The position numbers and the translations under genes were made by a program. From Methanobacteriaceae archaeon (lineage in GTDB: Archaea > Methanobacteriota > Methanobacteria > Methanobacteriales > Methanobacteriaceae), in NCBI GenBank assembly GCA_029219465.1, contig JAQXTL010000017.1, positions 1 to 49,542 of the forward strand: DNA of 49,542 bases, written 5' to 3'. Positions 25,491 through 36,333 of this stretch are shown piece after piece. Numbering within the stretch: position 1 is the stretch's first letter; each line of letters starts with the position of its first letter. The notes under the pieces are model-generated. The model saw only the letters and a program-made list of their open reading frames with translations, had not been told where the DNA came from and ran no database searches.

Positions 25491-28103
25491 ATGTCTGTCA
25501 ATTTTGATAAAAATAGCAACAGTTTTTTCTTATATGGAACTGATGCATTTAATTTAAACATAGATGATGAGCCTTACGATATAGAACCATTCAACAACCC
25601 ATTAACTCAAGATGAAAACATCAAACTTGCAATATTATTGCCTAATAAAGACAATAGTGACTTTATTCTCCAATATATAAGTCCTAAATTAGCAGAATTT
25701 TATGATGTTGACTCTAATGTATTATTTGGAAGAAGCATTAGAATGATTTTTAAAATCATAGCTGATGATTTATGCTCTATTTTTAAAAATGTTATTGAAA
25801 CAAAACAAAAAGACATAATGCATATAAATTTTTATGAGGGAAATCGGTTAATGTTTTGCCTTAAGTTTAATATCAACCCTATTGAAGACTATTTATCACT
25901 TACCGCAGAAGACATTACCGGTGAAATTAGAATGAAAGAGTTGAGCAGTTTTAAAAACACATCAGCATACATTCAAAAAACCCAAAAATATGCTATAGGA
26001 ACCAAATTCAAAGATGGTGTTTACAGTTGGAGTAATGGAATATACCCAATCATTGAAAGAGAACCTAGTTCATATGATAAGACCCATAATATCCTCTTTG
26101 GAATTGTTATTCCAGAAGACCGGCCAAAACTTGAGGAATTTAAAAAACATATAAGAGAACAACCAGATAAAGCTTATAAAACCAATCTTAGAATATTAAC
26201 TGCTAAAAATAACCTTAAAACAATAACTTTAGATGGTAAAAGGATATTTGACAAACATTATGAGCTTGAAAAACAGGTTGCAATCATTTATGATATTACT
26301 GATGAAATTAAAACTCAAAAAAGATATCATATCCTTAATGATTTAAACACATCCATAAATACTAATTTCAACATCAGTGGTTTTATTGTCAATTATGAAA
26401 ATGATTATTACCATATTTCTGAAAATGCTGCAAAAAAATTCCATTTAAGTAACAAACATCCTAAATTACTCCTCTATGATATTATAAATAACATTATTAA
26501 CCCGGAATTCAGATTGTTACGTGAAAAACTCCATAATGATGAAATTGATAGGATTGATGGTATTTATGACTATAAATCACCGATTTATGATGAAATTCAA
26601 AAAATACATATCACCTACTTCAAAAAGGAATATGAAGGCGAAACATATTACGTTGGAGGAATACAGGACATCACTAGACAATATGAAAGTGAATTAAAAC
26701 TTTCATCAAAAAGAAAAGAGTTAAGTCTTCTTCAAAATACATTGATTGATGTTGAAAAATCAAATATCGTATCAATTCCTTACCTTGATAAAGAAGGAAA
26801 ATATCACTGGCCTCAAGGTATATATGATTTATTGGAAAAAGAACCTTCTCCAGAAGATGAAAATAATAATATTATCTTAAATGCTACTGATGAAAAAACA
26901 AGAGCACATATTAATGAAAAAATATCCAATATGGATAAAAATGAAATAATAAACAATGAATCAGTGAAAATTACCACTGGAACAGGTAAAACTAAATATC
27001 TGGAGGTTAATGTTAGAAATGTTTATGATGAAGATGGATGTTTTATTCAACAAAGTGCACTTTGTAGAGATATAACTCCATATCATGAGCATGAATCTGA
27101 AATTAAATTTTTAACAGGCGTACTTCAAAAAATCAACACTCATCTTGGTACCGGTGCGTTTATTTGGGACCGTAACAGTGACTTAATGATTGCTACTGAT
27201 TCTGCAAAACAGATTGTTCATATTGAAGATAGAGGAAATACTCCTATTGAACTTCAGGAATTTAGGAATAATATTGTTGATAGTGAAAAATATCTTGAAG
27301 CATTGCATAAACTATATTCCGGTGAAATCGATAAGATAGACAGTATTTGGGATTATAAAGCACCTGGTCATGACCTTCAAAAAATCCGTGTAAACTATCA
27401 ACAACTTATTATTGAAGATAGAGAGTTATGGGTTGCAGGAATTCGTGATGTTACCAGTGAAATTGAAAGAGAAAACAAAATTATAGCTGCAAATAAAAAT
27501 ATGGAAATTTTAATTAACGAATCCAATCACAGAATTAAAAATAATTTGAATTTGCTGCTTAGATTTATTTCACTTGAGAAAAAATTCCACACAAAGCCTG
27601 AACATATCTTAGATAACCTTTTAGGAAGAATTAACTCATTAGTTGTTTTACATGAAAAACTAAGTGATACAGAAAATAAGTATGATGTAAATGCTGTTGA
27701 ATCATTCAGGAAAATGACTGAAGATTTGTACAATATTTATAAAGAACTTTCTTCAGAAATTTCATTTAATTTTGAAGAACATGAGGAATTTAAACTACCT
27801 AATGATAAAATGATGCCTGTTTTATTAATATTAAATGAATTGGTAACAAACACTTTAAAATATGCGCATTCAAATAAAATTACAAGAAGTGAATTCAATT
27901 CATACATCAAAAAAGATGGAAATATCTGTGAATGTTTCTTTAAAGATGATGGGTCAGGTTATCCTGAAGGATTTGATCCATATAAAACAACAGGATTAGG
28001 ATGGGTTGTAATCACATCTCTTGCAAAACAATTAAATGGTGAATTTGAAGCATATAATGACAATGGAGCATGCTTTAAATTAAGATTCCCAATTAAAGAT
28101 TAA
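25491..28103 (+). CDS. soluble multi-PAS histidine kinase (HisKA_2 type)
   Basis: An 870-residue kinase without membrane helices. Several PAS-like domains fill residues 40-660, including a duplicated module: 170-400 and 425-660 both read W-x2-GIY, then EIDxID, then a DIT/DVT end. The kinase core starts with NESNHRIKNNLNLLLRFISL, phosphoacceptor H680, then the N box LNELVTNTLKYAHS (781-794) and G boxes DDGSGYPEGF and TTGLGWVVITSLAKQLNGEF. It belongs to the HisKA_2/HWE-like group common in methanogens. No response regulator lies nearby. A cytoplasmic redox, ligand or light sensor is likely; the signal is unknown. Confidence 0.9.
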   Translation: MSVNFDKNSNSFFLYGTDAFNLNIDDEPYDIEPFNNPLTQDENIKLAILLPNKDNSDFILQYISPKLAEFYDVDSNVLFGRSIRMIFKIIADDLCSIFKNVIETKQKDIMHINFYEGNRLMFCLKFNINPIEDYLSLTAEDITGEIRMKELSSFKNTSAYIQKTQKYAIGTKFKDGVYSWSNGIYPIIEREPSSYDKTHNILFGIVIPEDRPKLEEFKKHIREQPDKAYKTNLRILTAKNNLKTITLDGKRIFDKHYELEKQVAIIYDITDEIKTQKRYHILNDLNTSINTNFNISGFIVNYENDYYHISENAAKKFHLSNKHPKLLLYDIINNIINPEFRLLREKLHNDEIDRIDGIYDYKSPIYDEIQKIHITYFKKEYEGETYYVGGIQDITRQYESELKLSSKRKELSLLQNTLIDVEKSNIVSIPYLDKEGKYHWPQGIYDLLEKEPSPEDENNNIILNATDEKTRAHINEKISNMDKNEIINNESVKITTGTGKTKYLEVNVRNVYDEDGCFIQQSALCRDITPYHEHESEIKFLTGVLQKINTHLGTGAFIWDRNSDLMIATDSAKQIVHIEDRGNTPIELQEFRNNIVDSEKYLEALHKLYSGEIDKIDSIWDYKAPGHDLQKIRVNYQQLIIEDRELWVAGIRDVTSEIERENKIIAANKNMEILINESNHRIKNNLNLLLRFISLEKKFHTKPEHILDNLLGRINSLVVLHEKLSDTENKYDVNAVESFRKMTEDLYNIYKELSSEISFNFEEHEEFKLPNDKMMPVLLILNELVTNTLKYAHSNKITRSEFNSYIKKDGNICECFFKDDGSGYPEGFDPYKTTGLGWVVITSLAKQLNGEFEAYNDNGACFKLRFPIKD

Positions 28104-28141
28104 AATTTAAATTAAAAACCATCACTAAATTTTAATTTTTT
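28100..28141. terminator. bidirectional terminator between kinase and valS
   Basis: TTAAAATTTA (28100-28109) and TAAATTTTAA (28126-28135) are 10-bp arms, with TTTTTT after on plus. They lie between two convergent genes. Confidence 0.55.
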
Positions 28142-28173
28142 AAAAAAAAGAAAAAGAAAATTGAAGAAATAAT

Positions 28174-30885
28174 TTATCTAATTACTTCAACAATCATGTC
28201 TAAGTTTTCAGACTGTAAGATATCTACTTTTTTACCAGATGCTCCAACAATCTCTTTTTTGATATTTAACATATCTTCAGGAACTACAATATCTCCGATA
28301 GTAAGTTCTTGAGATTCTTCTAAAACACTAGCAATTTCTTCAATATCAGTGGATTTTAAATATCCAATAATTTTACCAGCATCTCCTTTGTATTTTGGTC
28401 CAATTTGAGACATGTCTGGTTCAACTTCAATGATTTTTTCATGTACTTCAGGTTTTCCTGAACTGATGTTTAAATCATTGATTTTTAAAGTACCTCTGAT
28501 ATCATCATCAAATAAGTTAAATACATCAACTAAGTCTTCATCAGAAGTGTATACGTTTACTTCACTAAGTTCTGCATTTAATGGGATTTTTGATGCTGAT
28601 TTGAATCTTCTTACTTCGTCAATTAATTCAATTGTAGTTTCACCTTTAACTTCCATTTCTTCACTGATTAACTCTTCGTTTACTTCAGGCCAGGAAGTAG
28701 TATGGATAGATTGATCATCGAAGTATTGGTAAACTTCTTCTACGAAGAATGGTACAATTGGAGAGAGTAATTTCAAGGATGTTTCAATTACGCATCTTAA
28801 AGTGTATTTAGCTGCTTTTCTTGATTCATCTGATACATCACTGTATAATCTGTATTTTACAGCTTCAATATATTCATCACAGAAATCGTGCCAGAAGAAT
28901 TTTTCAATTGATCCGATAGTGTCTGCGAAGTTGTATTGAGCAAAAGCATTATCAACAGTGATATTTAAGTTGTTGAGTTTGGATAAAATCCACATATCGA
29001 GTGGGTCCAAGTTATCTTTGACTTCTTCGTAGGATACTTCTTCATCGAAGATTTGCATACTGATAAATCTGAATGCGTTCCAGAATTTTCTAATAAATCT
29101 GTATCCGTGTTTAATGTCTTTCCAGTCGAATATTACATCAGAACCAGGTACACTGTTTGCAGCCCAAGTTCTGAGTGCATCTGCACCATATTGTTCAATA
29201 ACTTCTTCAGGACCAATTACATTTCCTCTGGATTTACTCATTTTGTATCCGTCTTCACCAAATACCATACCATTAATTACAACATCAGAGAATGGTTTTT
29301 GATCAGTTAAAGCAAGACATCTAAGGGTTGTGTAAAATGTCCATGTACGGATAATATCGTGTCCTTGTGGACGAATATCTGCTGGGAAATGGTTGACATA
29401 GTCTTCATCAGGCCATCCTGCAATAGATAATGGTGAAATAGATGAATCCATCCAGGTATCAAGAACATCTTCTTCTCCAATAAACTCTTCACATCCACAT
29501 TCACATGCGTGTTTTGGTTTATCTTGAGTTGGATCGATTGGTAAGTCTTCAACATCAGGTAAAATAACTTTTCCACAATCTTTACAGTACCATACAGGAA
29601 TTGGAGTTGCAAAAATTCTTTGTCTTGAAATACACCAGTCCCATTCCATGGAATCTGCCCAGTTTACCATACGGGATTTCATGTGTTCTGGCATCCAGTT
29701 CATTTCATCTGCAGCATCTTTAGTTTTTTGGATTAAATCTCTTACAGCTACAAACCATTGTTTTTTAACAAGAATTTCAATAGGAGTTTTACATCTCCAA
29801 CATTGACCTACATTTTGGTCAACTTGTTCTTGTTTTACTAAGTAACCTTCAGCATCCAAATCAGAAATGGTTTGTTTTTTACAACTTTGTAAATCCATTC
29901 CAGCATATCTTCCTGCTGCATCGGTTAATTTACCAGATTCATCAATTGCATCGATGATTTCTAAATCGTATTTATTTACCCAACTTACGTCAGTTTTATC
30001 CCCGAAAGTACAAATCATTACTGCACCTGTACCAAATTCAGGATCTACTTCTTCATCAGCAATTATTTTTACTTTTTGGTGAGATAAAGGAACTTCCACA
30101 TATTTACCTAAAAGATGAGTGTATCTTTCATCTTCAGGGTGAATTACAACTGCTACACAAGCAGACATTAATTCTGGTCTGGTAGTTGCAATTAAAATAC
30201 CTTCAGTTTTAGGGTCAGCCTGTTTACCAGATGCCTGTGAAGAAACAATATCATCATAAGAATCTTCTACAGCAGGTGGGAAGTTAACATAGTTTAAAAA
30301 TGTAGTATTATCACTGTATTCTACTTCTGCAAACGCAATAGCAGTTTCACAACGAGGACACCAGTTTACAGGGTGAATACCTTGGTAAATTAATCCTTCG
30401 TTATACATTTTTAAGAATGAATATTGAGTTCTTCTCATATATTCAGGAGTCATTGTAATGAATTCACGGTTCCAGTCTTGTGAAAAACCCATTGATTTCA
30501 TTTGTGATTTCATACTAGCAATATTTTTAGTAGTTAAATCAACACAATATTCCCTAAATTTAGCTCTAGAAACATCGTTTTTCTTAATTCCATGAGTTTC
30601 TTCAACTTTTACTTCAGTTGGAAGACCGTGACAGTCCCATCCTTGTGGGAACAATACATCATGACCTTTCAATCTTCTGTATCTTGCGTTCATATCAATG
30701 TAAACCCAGTTTAAAACGTGACCTAAGTGAATAAGTCCTGTTGGGTATGGTGGGGGAGTATCAATTATGTATCTAGGACGAGATCCATCTCCAATATATT
30801 TGTAGATGTCTTCATCTTCCCATTTTTTCTCCCAAAATTTTTCTCTTTTAAAATCATAGTCTTTAGGGATTTCTTCGTTTGACAT
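28174..30885 (-). CDS. valS: valyl-tRNA synthetase
   Basis: A 903-residue class I synthetase. HIGH-type motif [32 protein letters not shown], the editing domain with [18 protein letters not shown], zinc-type cysteines (CPRC, CWRC, CKDCGK, CECGCEE) and KMSKSRGNV are all present. Length is normal for archaeal ValRS. GGAGAT precedes the ATG. It is transcribed alone, away from the small membrane gene. Confidence 0.97.
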   Translation of the reverse strand: MSNEEIPKDYDFKREKFWEKKWEDEDIYKYIGDGSRPRYIIDTPPPYPTGLIHLGHVLNWVYIDMNARYRRLKGHDVLFPQGWDCHGLPTEVKVEETHGIKKNDVSRAKFREYCVDLTTKNIASMKSQMKSMGFSQDWNREFITMTPEYMRRTQYSFLKMYNEGLIYQGIHPVNWCPRCETAIAFAEVEYSDNTTFLNYVNFPPAVEDSYDDIVSSQASGKQADPKTEGILIATTRPELMSACVAVVIHPEDERYTHLLGKYVEVPLSHQKVKIIADEEVDPEFGTGAVMICTFGDKTDVSWVNKYDLEIIDAIDESGKLTDAAGRYAGMDLQSCKKQTISDLDAEGYLVKQEQVDQNVGQCWRCKTPIEILVKKQWFVAVRDLIQKTKDAADEMNWMPEHMKSRMVNWADSMEWDWCISRQRIFATPIPVWYCKDCGKVILPDVEDLPIDPTQDKPKHACECGCEEFIGEEDVLDTWMDSSISPLSIAGWPDEDYVNHFPADIRPQGHDIIRTWTFYTTLRCLALTDQKPFSDVVINGMVFGEDGYKMSKSRGNVIGPEEVIEQYGADALRTWAANSVPGSDVIFDWKDIKHGYRFIRKFWNAFRFISMQIFDEEVSYEEVKDNLDPLDMWILSKLNNLNITVDNAFAQYNFADTIGSIEKFFWHDFCDEYIEAVKYRLYSDVSDESRKAAKYTLRCVIETSLKLLSPIVPFFVEEVYQYFDDQSIHTTSWPEVNEELISEEMEVKGETTIELIDEVRRFKSASKIPLNAELSEVNVYTSDEDLVDVFNLFDDDIRGTLKINDLNISSGKPEVHEKIIEVEPDMSQIGPKYKGDAGKIIGYLKSTDIEEIASVLEESQELTIGDIVVPEDMLNIKKEIVGASGKKVDILQSENLDMIVEVIR

Positions 30886-30981
30886 ACATTATCTCCTAAT
30901 AAAAATTATTGGATTATAATATTACTAATTATATTTTTTATTATTTAAAAAACTTTCATAAATGAAGTAAAAATAGCTTTA

Positions 30982-30993
30982 ATAGTTAACTAT
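30982..30993. repeat. 12-bp palindrome between valS and the membrane-protein gene
   Basis: ATAGTTAACTAT is a perfect palindrome in the 163-base divergent region, followed by AT-rich TATATTATATAATA that can serve as TATA box for the rightward gene. Possible operator, weak. Confidence 0.3.
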
Positions 30994-31048
30994 ATTATAT
31001 AATAAAAATAAAATATTAATATTATCAATTAAAAGGACTGTGATTAAA

Positions 31049-31405
31049 ATGCAAATGATATGGTTTTATGTTGCCATTGCTTTAGCTATAAGTGATATAT
31101 TACACACTACACTAATGTGGAAAGTTTTAAATAACTTTTATATCTTATTAGGCGTATTTATTCAGCAATCCACCCATTCTTCATGGCAGACTTGGTTAGT
31201 TCATGAAGCTATGGAAGGGGCATTTCATTTTATAATTGTATCAGTTGTTTTCTTAAATCCAATTATTGGAATTTTAGCAGCCCTAATTCATTTTGCAATA
31301 GATGTATCCCATACCGTATTTATGCCGAAAATGGGTGAAATAGAACATAGAGCTCTTCACTTTGTTGTTGAATCTATATTCTTTATAATAATCTATGGAT
31401 TATAG
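31049..31405 (+). CDS. small His-rich integral membrane protein
   Basis: From the ATG at 31049 (AAGGA upstream; an in-frame GTG at 31040 is too close to it) the protein has 118 residues and about four membrane segments. Polar residues stand out inside hydrophobic stretches: H52-E53, H60, H81-x3-D85-x2-H88 and H100-x3-H104-x3-E108. This looks like an intramembrane metal or haem site. I do not recognise the family. It lies 18 bases before pheT and probably shares its transcript. Confidence 0.72.
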   Translation: MQMIWFYVAIALAISDILHTTLMWKVLNNFYILLGVFIQQSTHSSWQTWLVHEAMEGAFHFIIVSVVFLNPIIGILAALIHFAIDVSHTVFMPKMGEIEHRALHFVVESIFFIIIYGL

Positions 31406-31423
31406 AACTAATGGAGTTATTAA

Positions 31424-33082
31424 ATGCCAGTTATTACATTCAAATATCAAGATTTAAAAGATTTAGGAATATATATGGAAAAAGACGAATTAATCGATAC
31501 TTTACCAATGATGTCTAGTGATATTGAGGACTTTGATGATGAAGAAATTAAAGTAGAATTCTTCCCTAACAGACCTGACAATTTATCTGTTGAAGGAGTA
31601 GCTAGATCATTTAAAGGATTTATCGGACAAGAAGTAGGTTTTCCAGACTATAAAGTTGAAGAATCTGGCGAATATGTTACTGTAGATGAGGAAGTAGCAG
31701 CTATTAGACCTTACATTGGTTTTGCTAAAATAGATAATGTTGATTTTTCAGGAGACAAATTAAAATACATTATGGACTTCCAGGAAAACCTCCACTGGGT
31801 TATTGGAAGAGACAGAAAAAAAGTAGCTATTGGTATTCACAATGCTGACGTTGTAAACGGTCCGTTCAAATACATTGCTACTCCAAAAGATGCTAATGCA
31901 TTTGTTCCACTCGAAAAAGATAGCGAAATGACTCCTGATGAAATCTTAACCGAACATGACAAAGGAAAAGATTACGCTCACTTAATCGAAGATTTTGACA
32001 AATATCCATTAATTCTTGATAAAGACGACAATGTATTATCCATGCCTCCAATTATCAATGGAGAATTAACCAAAATCAAAGAAGATACTCACAATATCAT
32101 TGTTGATGTAACTGGTACTGATGAAAAAGCAGTAAATCAATCATTAAACATTATTTGTTCATCCTTTGCAGAAGTAGGTGGACAAATTAAATCCATGGAA
32201 GTTAAATACGAAGATAAAACCATTGTAACTCCTGATTTAACTCCACAGGAAATGAATGTTCATGTAGATACTGCTAATGAATTAATTGGTGGAATTAATT
32301 TAACTGCTGAAGATATTAAAGAATTATTATTAAAAACACGTTTTGATGCTGAAATTATCAGTGAAAACGAAGTAAAAGCAATAATTCCTTCATACAGAGT
32401 AGATATTTTACATGAAGTAGATATTGTTGAAAATATTGCAGTACAATACCACATTAACGATGTAGTAGCTAAACTTCCAGATATTAATACTGTAGCTTAC
32501 GAAAACAACTGGTTTAAAGCAGAAAGTACAATTCGTGAAGTAATGATTGCAATGGGCTTCCAGGAAGTAATGAGTTTAATGTTAACCAACGAAGAAGCTC
32601 ATTATGAAAAAATGAACCAGGAAGAAAAACCTCATGTTCAAGTTGCAAGACCTATTACAATTGACAGAACTATGATTAGAACCAGTTTAATTAACTCTTT
32701 AATGGAATTCTTAGAAGATAACAAACATGAAGATTTACCTCAAAAAATATTTGAAATCGGAGATGTTTTATACTTAGATGAAACTAAAGAAAACAAAACT
32801 GTTTCTTCTAAAAAATTAGCTGCAGTTGTTTGTCACTCCTCAGCTAACTTTACTGAAATTAAATCAATTGTAAGTAGTGTTTTATCCAACTTAGGATACA
32901 CTATGAAAATTAAAGACAGTGAAAATAAAACATTCATTGAAGGAAGAGCTGCTGACGTAGTTGGTGAGGCTCAAAAAGGTAGAGTTGAAGGATTCTTTGG
33001 TGAAATATCCCCAGAAGTTATTACAAACTTCACTCTCGACTATCCTGTAATCGCATTTGAAATAGAATTTATTAACAAATAA
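31424..33082 (+). CDS. pheT: phenylalanyl-tRNA synthetase beta subunit
   Basis: A 552-residue PheT of the archaeal type (shorter than bacterial). It begins [13 protein letters not shown], has the B1/B3-B4 domains with [27 protein letters not shown], and [22 protein letters not shown] in part. The B5 region [20 protein letters not shown] and the synthetase-like end GDVLYLDE complete it. It partners PheS to charge tRNA-Phe; pheS is not in the window. GGAG precedes the ATG. Confidence 0.96.
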   Translation: MPVITFKYQDLKDLGIYMEKDELIDTLPMMSSDIEDFDDEEIKVEFFPNRPDNLSVEGVARSFKGFIGQEVGFPDYKVEESGEYVTVDEEVAAIRPYIGFAKIDNVDFSGDKLKYIMDFQENLHWVIGRDRKKVAIGIHNADVVNGPFKYIATPKDANAFVPLEKDSEMTPDEILTEHDKGKDYAHLIEDFDKYPLILDKDDNVLSMPPIINGELTKIKEDTHNIIVDVTGTDEKAVNQSLNIICSSFAEVGGQIKSMEVKYEDKTIVTPDLTPQEMNVHVDTANELIGGINLTAEDIKELLLKTRFDAEIISENEVKAIIPSYRVDILHEVDIVENIAVQYHINDVVAKLPDINTVAYENNWFKAESTIREVMIAMGFQEVMSLMLTNEEAHYEKMNQEEKPHVQVARPITIDRTMIRTSLINSLMEFLEDNKHEDLPQKIFEIGDVLYLDETKENKTVSSKKLAAVVCHSSANFTEIKSIVSSVLSNLGYTMKIKDSENKTFIEGRAADVVGEAQKGRVEGFFGEISPEVITNFTLDYPVIAFEIEFINK

Positions 33083-33098
33083 ATTCTTACTTCTTTTT

Positions 33099-33239
33099 TT
33101 AATACCGCAATTTTCTCATTTGAATTTCCATTTGTGAGTAATTACTCAAACTTGGAGAAGCATCATAATTATTAAAAACCAATACCAAAATAAACAGAAT
33201 AATTATAATAGCTATTAAAATTATTGTCCATTTTTTCAA
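33099..33239 (-). CDS. 46-residue single-helix membrane protein
   Basis: A short frame starts with TTG directly after the yjbQ stop (TAATTG), with GGTGA five bases upstream inside the yjbQ end, and stops at 33099. It encodes a basic start (KKW), a hydrophobic helix of about 18 residues (TIILIAIIIILFILVLVF) and a short soluble tail ending QMRKLRY. Ribosome site, coupling and a clean membrane helix support it, but TTG start and small size leave doubt. It could anchor a partner in the membrane. Confidence 0.5.
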   Translation of the reverse strand: MKKWTIILIAIIIILFILVLVFNNYDASPSLSNYSQMEIQMRKLRY

Positions 33240-33644
33240 TTATTCACCAACCATTGTCAAAGTTATTGTTCTATTAGTTCTTGGTCCATCTAATTCTATG
33301 AAAAATACTGATTGCCATGTACCTAAATCAAGTTTTCCATTTTTTACAGGTAATGTTTCAGATGATGAAAGCAAAAATGATTTTAAATGAGATCTTGCAT
33401 TATTATCAATCTTATCATGCTCATAGCTGAATTTATCCAAAACCAGATTTTCCAGGCATAATTGCATATCTCTTAATAATCCAGATTCATTTTCATTAAC
33501 AACAATAGCTGATGTGGAATGTTTTGAAAAAATAGAAATAATTCCATTATCAATATCAATTAATTCATTAATCTGAGAAGTAATATCAATGATTTCAAAG
33601 TGTTTGTTTGTATTTATTTTTAAAAAATTAGATTGAATTGTCAT
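33240..33644 (-). CDS. yjbQ: YjbQ / UPF0047 family protein
   Basis: A 134-residue protein from the internal ATG (MTIQSNFLKINT), the family's usual length; the longer frame upstream has no support. The family motif FSKHSTSAIVVNENESG, DNNARSHLKSFLLSSSETLPV and the end LGTWQSVFFIELDGPRTNRTI are all present. Members have weak thiamine phosphate synthase activity in vitro and unclear roles. No ribosome site is visible, so translation may be leaderless. The adjacent 46-residue frame is coupled to it. Confidence 0.9.
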   Translation of the reverse strand: MTIQSNFLKINTNKHFEIIDITSQINELIDIDNGIISIFSKHSTSAIVVNENESGLLRDMQLCLENLVLDKFSYEHDKIDNNARSHLKSFLLSSSETLPVKNGKLDLGTWQSVFFIELDGPRTNRTITLTMVGE

Positions 33645-33702
33645 TAAAAATAGTTTGTTTAAACTTGTTAATAAATAAAAGAAAAGAGATTTGTATAAAT
33701 CT

Positions 33703-33924
33703 CTAGTAGTATTTCTTTTTGCGGTCGTATGCAAAATAGATAATAGCTATTCCAATTATAATCAATACGATTTGAGGAAATATTGCAAATAAAATTGGTG
33801 GAATTATTTTTAATACAGCAAGAAGCCATAATACACCATAAATTATAATTAAAGCCCCAAATACAAAAGCTATTTTATAACCCATTTCTTTTAAATCAAA
33901 TGGTATTGCACCAGGAATTGGCAT
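33703..33924 (-). CDS. small two-helix membrane protein
   Basis: A 73-residue protein with two membrane segments, about 17-36 (IAFVFGALIIIYGVLWLLAV) and 42-63, separated by KIIPP, and a charged tail DRKKKYY. The start has AGGTGA. It follows rpiA by eight bases and is probably the last gene of the egsA-UPF0179-rpiA operon. No family recognised. Confidence 0.72.
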   Translation of the reverse strand: MPIPGAIPFDLKEMGYKIAFVFGALIIIYGVLWLLAVLKIIPPILFAIFPQIVLIIIGIAIIYFAYDRKKKYY

Positions 33925-33932
33925 TATCTCAC

Positions 33933-34619
33933 CTATAATTCCTTAGTACCCTCATCAGTACCGATAATTACTTTATCTACCATTTGTGTGAAGATACCAT
34001 TTTCAACTACACCAGGAATAGAGTTAATATCAATTTCCAAGTGTTTTGGTGAGTCTATTTTTTCAAATTTAGCATCAATAACGAAATTTCCATTATCAGT
34101 GATTACAGGACCATCTTTTCTTTGTGCCATTCTGATGTCACATTTAGCACCCATATCTTCTAATTCTTTAATTACCATACGGGATGCATCAGGTAATACT
34201 TCAACAGGAACTGGGAAATTTCCTAATTCTTCAACGACTTTTGATTCATCTACAATTACAATAAACTGTTTTGCAGCATAATCAACAATTTTTTCTTTGG
34301 TGTGAGCTGCTCCCCCACCTTTAATTAAATTGAATTCACCATCAACTTCATCTGCTCCATCAACAGATAAATCAATGTCATTTTCTTCCAATGCAGTAAT
34401 TGGAATGTTCCATTGTTTTGCAATAAGTAATGATTGGAATGAAGTTGGAATACCTTTTACACTTATTCCTTCCTCTTTGATTCTCATACCCACTTTTTCA
34501 ATGAAAAAATGAGTTGTTGAACCTGTACCTAATCCTAAAACCATTCCGTCTTCCACATATTCAGCAGCTTTGTAACCTGCATTCTTTTTACTAGAACTAT
34601 TACTACTAGCATTTTTCAT
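33933..34619 (-). CDS. rpiA: ribose-5-phosphate isomerase A
   Basis: A 228-residue RpiA converting ribose 5-phosphate and ribulose 5-phosphate. [16 protein letters not shown], the catalytic region [32 protein letters not shown] and [10 protein letters not shown] are clear. The start codon follows the UPF0179 stop directly (TAGATG). The enzyme links the RuMP-based pentose supply of methanogens with nucleotide synthesis. Confidence 0.97.
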   Translation of the reverse strand: MKNASSNSSSKKNAGYKAAEYVEDGMVLGLGTGSTTHFFIEKVGMRIKEEGISVKGIPTSFQSLLIAKQWNIPITALEENDIDLSVDGADEVDGEFNLIKGGGAAHTKEKIVDYAAKQFIVIVDESKVVEELGNFPVPVEVLPDASRMVIKELEDMGAKCDIRMAQRKDGPVITDNGNFVIDAKFEKIDSPKHLEIDINSIPGVVENGIFTQMVDKVIIGTDEGTKEL

Positions 34620-35057
34620 CTATATCACAAATCCTAAAGTAAGTTTATTGAGTTTAAAACCTTTTTTACATTCACCTTTATGTTTACCATTATTATTCAA
34701 GACTATGCATTTGTCATCGTCCTGCAATCCGTCAGGGAAACATAAATCATGGAATTCACATTTTTCATCACAATCAGGAGCATTGAATGTGAATGTTGAA
34801 CCTTCAAAAATATTTTTAGAAGGAGTTAACAAATCAATTTTAGCCCTATCAATTTCAACAGGAATTACGACTCCTCCAGAATGAATTGGACATTTTTGTT
34901 CGTTTTCTTTAACACCAACAACAACATACTTTCTGTTTACTTCTAAGTTTCCAACACAAGATGATTTAAATCTACAGTTTTCACATTCTTCAGCTGGACC
35001 CAAAAAAACAAATTCCTGACCTTTTTTAGCCAAATCTTTACCTATCAATGTAATCAT
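34620..35057 (-). CDS. UPF0179 family cysteine-rich protein
   Basis: A 145-residue archaeal conserved protein with several cysteine pairs: C23 and C26 (ECENCRFKSSC), CP near the middle, C-x3-C (CDEKCEFHDLC) and a later CKK. The opening MITLIGKDLAKKGQEFVFLGP is the family signature. The cysteines suggest zinc or Fe-S binding. Function unknown. It abuts egsA and rpiA without gaps, so the three are one operon. Confidence 0.88.
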   Translation of the reverse strand: MITLIGKDLAKKGQEFVFLGPAEECENCRFKSSCVGNLEVNRKYVVVGVKENEQKCPIHSGGVVIPVEIDRAKIDLLTPSKNIFEGSTFTFNAPDCDEKCEFHDLCFPDGLQDDDKCIVLNNNGKHKGECKKGFKLNKLTLGFVI

Positions 35058-36101
35058 CTAAATCACCTCAGTTTTATAAGCAAGCTCATATGCTGCTTCA
35101 CGGGAAATTCCATTGTCACCTAAAATGGTATATCTTTCAGGCCTAAGTTTATTTGCCATTACTAAAGCATCAATAATTTCATCTTCGGAGATACCAACTT
35201 CAGCAGCAGTTGTAGGAGCTTGAACTGACTCCAATGCGCTTTTAATGACTTTCCAGTCTCCACCATGCAAATACATCATCATTATTGTACCAATACCACA
35301 TTGTTCTCCATGTAATGCTGGTTTATCAAGAATTTTATCCAATGCATGGGAAAAGAGATGTTCAGATCCACTAGCCGGACGTGATGAACCTGCAATACTG
35401 ATTGCCATTCCACCACTAAAGAGAGATTTCATAACAATACGAGCACTTGGTTCAAGATTAGGTTTGATATTAGATATATTATCAGTAATCAAATGAGCAG
35501 ACATTATTGATAATGCTGCTGCAGATTCACTGAAAGCCTCGTTTTTCAAACGATGAGCCAATTCCCAATCTTTAATAGCTGTAAAGTTTGCAATTAAATC
35601 TGCACAACCTGCTGCAAGTAATCTAAATGGAGATTGTGCAATGATTTCAGAATCTGCAATAACAGCTATTGGAGAATGTGCTGTTGCAGATATTGATGTA
35701 TTTGAATTTTTAATAGAGGCTAAAGGAGATACAATACCATCATGTGAAGCAGTTGTAGGCATAGATACAAAATAAACGCCTTTGTTAAATGAAGACAATT
35801 TAGCTACATCAATAACTTTTCCCCCACCTACTCCTAAAACAGTAGTATTTGGAGTGATTAATTCTTCAACTTCTAAAATAGATTCTTCAGAAGCATTATC
35901 AACCTTAATTACATCATAAGATAAATTATCTTTTTCCAAACTTTCAATAACAGGTTTTGCACCAATATTAAATGTATTAGAACCAGTTACTATTAAAAAA
36001 TCATCCCCTAAATGTAGAGATTTACAAATCTTGGCAGTATCTTTTATGATACCCGGATCAATGTAAACTTCACGAGGCATTTGTATTTTCCTATTAGTCA
36101 T
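35058..36101 (-). CDS. egsA: sn-glycerol-1-phosphate dehydrogenase EgsA
   Basis: A 347-residue NAD(P)-dependent dehydrogenase making glycerol 1-phosphate from DHAP, the step that gives archaeal lipids their stereochemistry. Marks: GVGGGKVIDVAKLSSF, SMPTTASHDGIVSPLASI, and metal ligands including the two histidines in SGSEHLFSHALD and HGEQCGIGTIMM. The ATG at 36101 is chosen because AGGAG lies six bases ahead; an upstream in-frame start lacks this. First gene of the operon. Confidence 0.96.
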   Translation of the reverse strand: MTNRKIQMPREVYIDPGIIKDTAKICKSLHLGDDFLIVTGSNTFNIGAKPVIESLEKDNLSYDVIKVDNASEESILEVEELITPNTTVLGVGGGKVIDVAKLSSFNKGVYFVSMPTTASHDGIVSPLASIKNSNTSISATAHSPIAVIADSEIIAQSPFRLLAAGCADLIANFTAIKDWELAHRLKNEAFSESAAALSIMSAHLITDNISNIKPNLEPSARIVMKSLFSGGMAISIAGSSRPASGSEHLFSHALDKILDKPALHGEQCGIGTIMMMYLHGGDWKVIKSALESVQAPTTAAEVGISEDEIIDALVMANKLRPERYTILGDNGISREAAYELAYKTEVI

Positions 36102-36333
36102 AATATCTCCTAAAAATAAATTATACAATATCATATATTTATAAAATAATTATAAATAAGTTTCTTATTATCCAAAAGTTACACTTGAAATGCACCTCTT
36201 ATCATGAATAATTTCTAACTTATAACTAACTGTTGAAAATACAAAAACTGCAATTTTATAAAAAAAATTAAATAAACTTAATACTTATTAAAAAGAGATA
36301 ATTTAATATTATAAAAAAATTTTAGGTGATACA

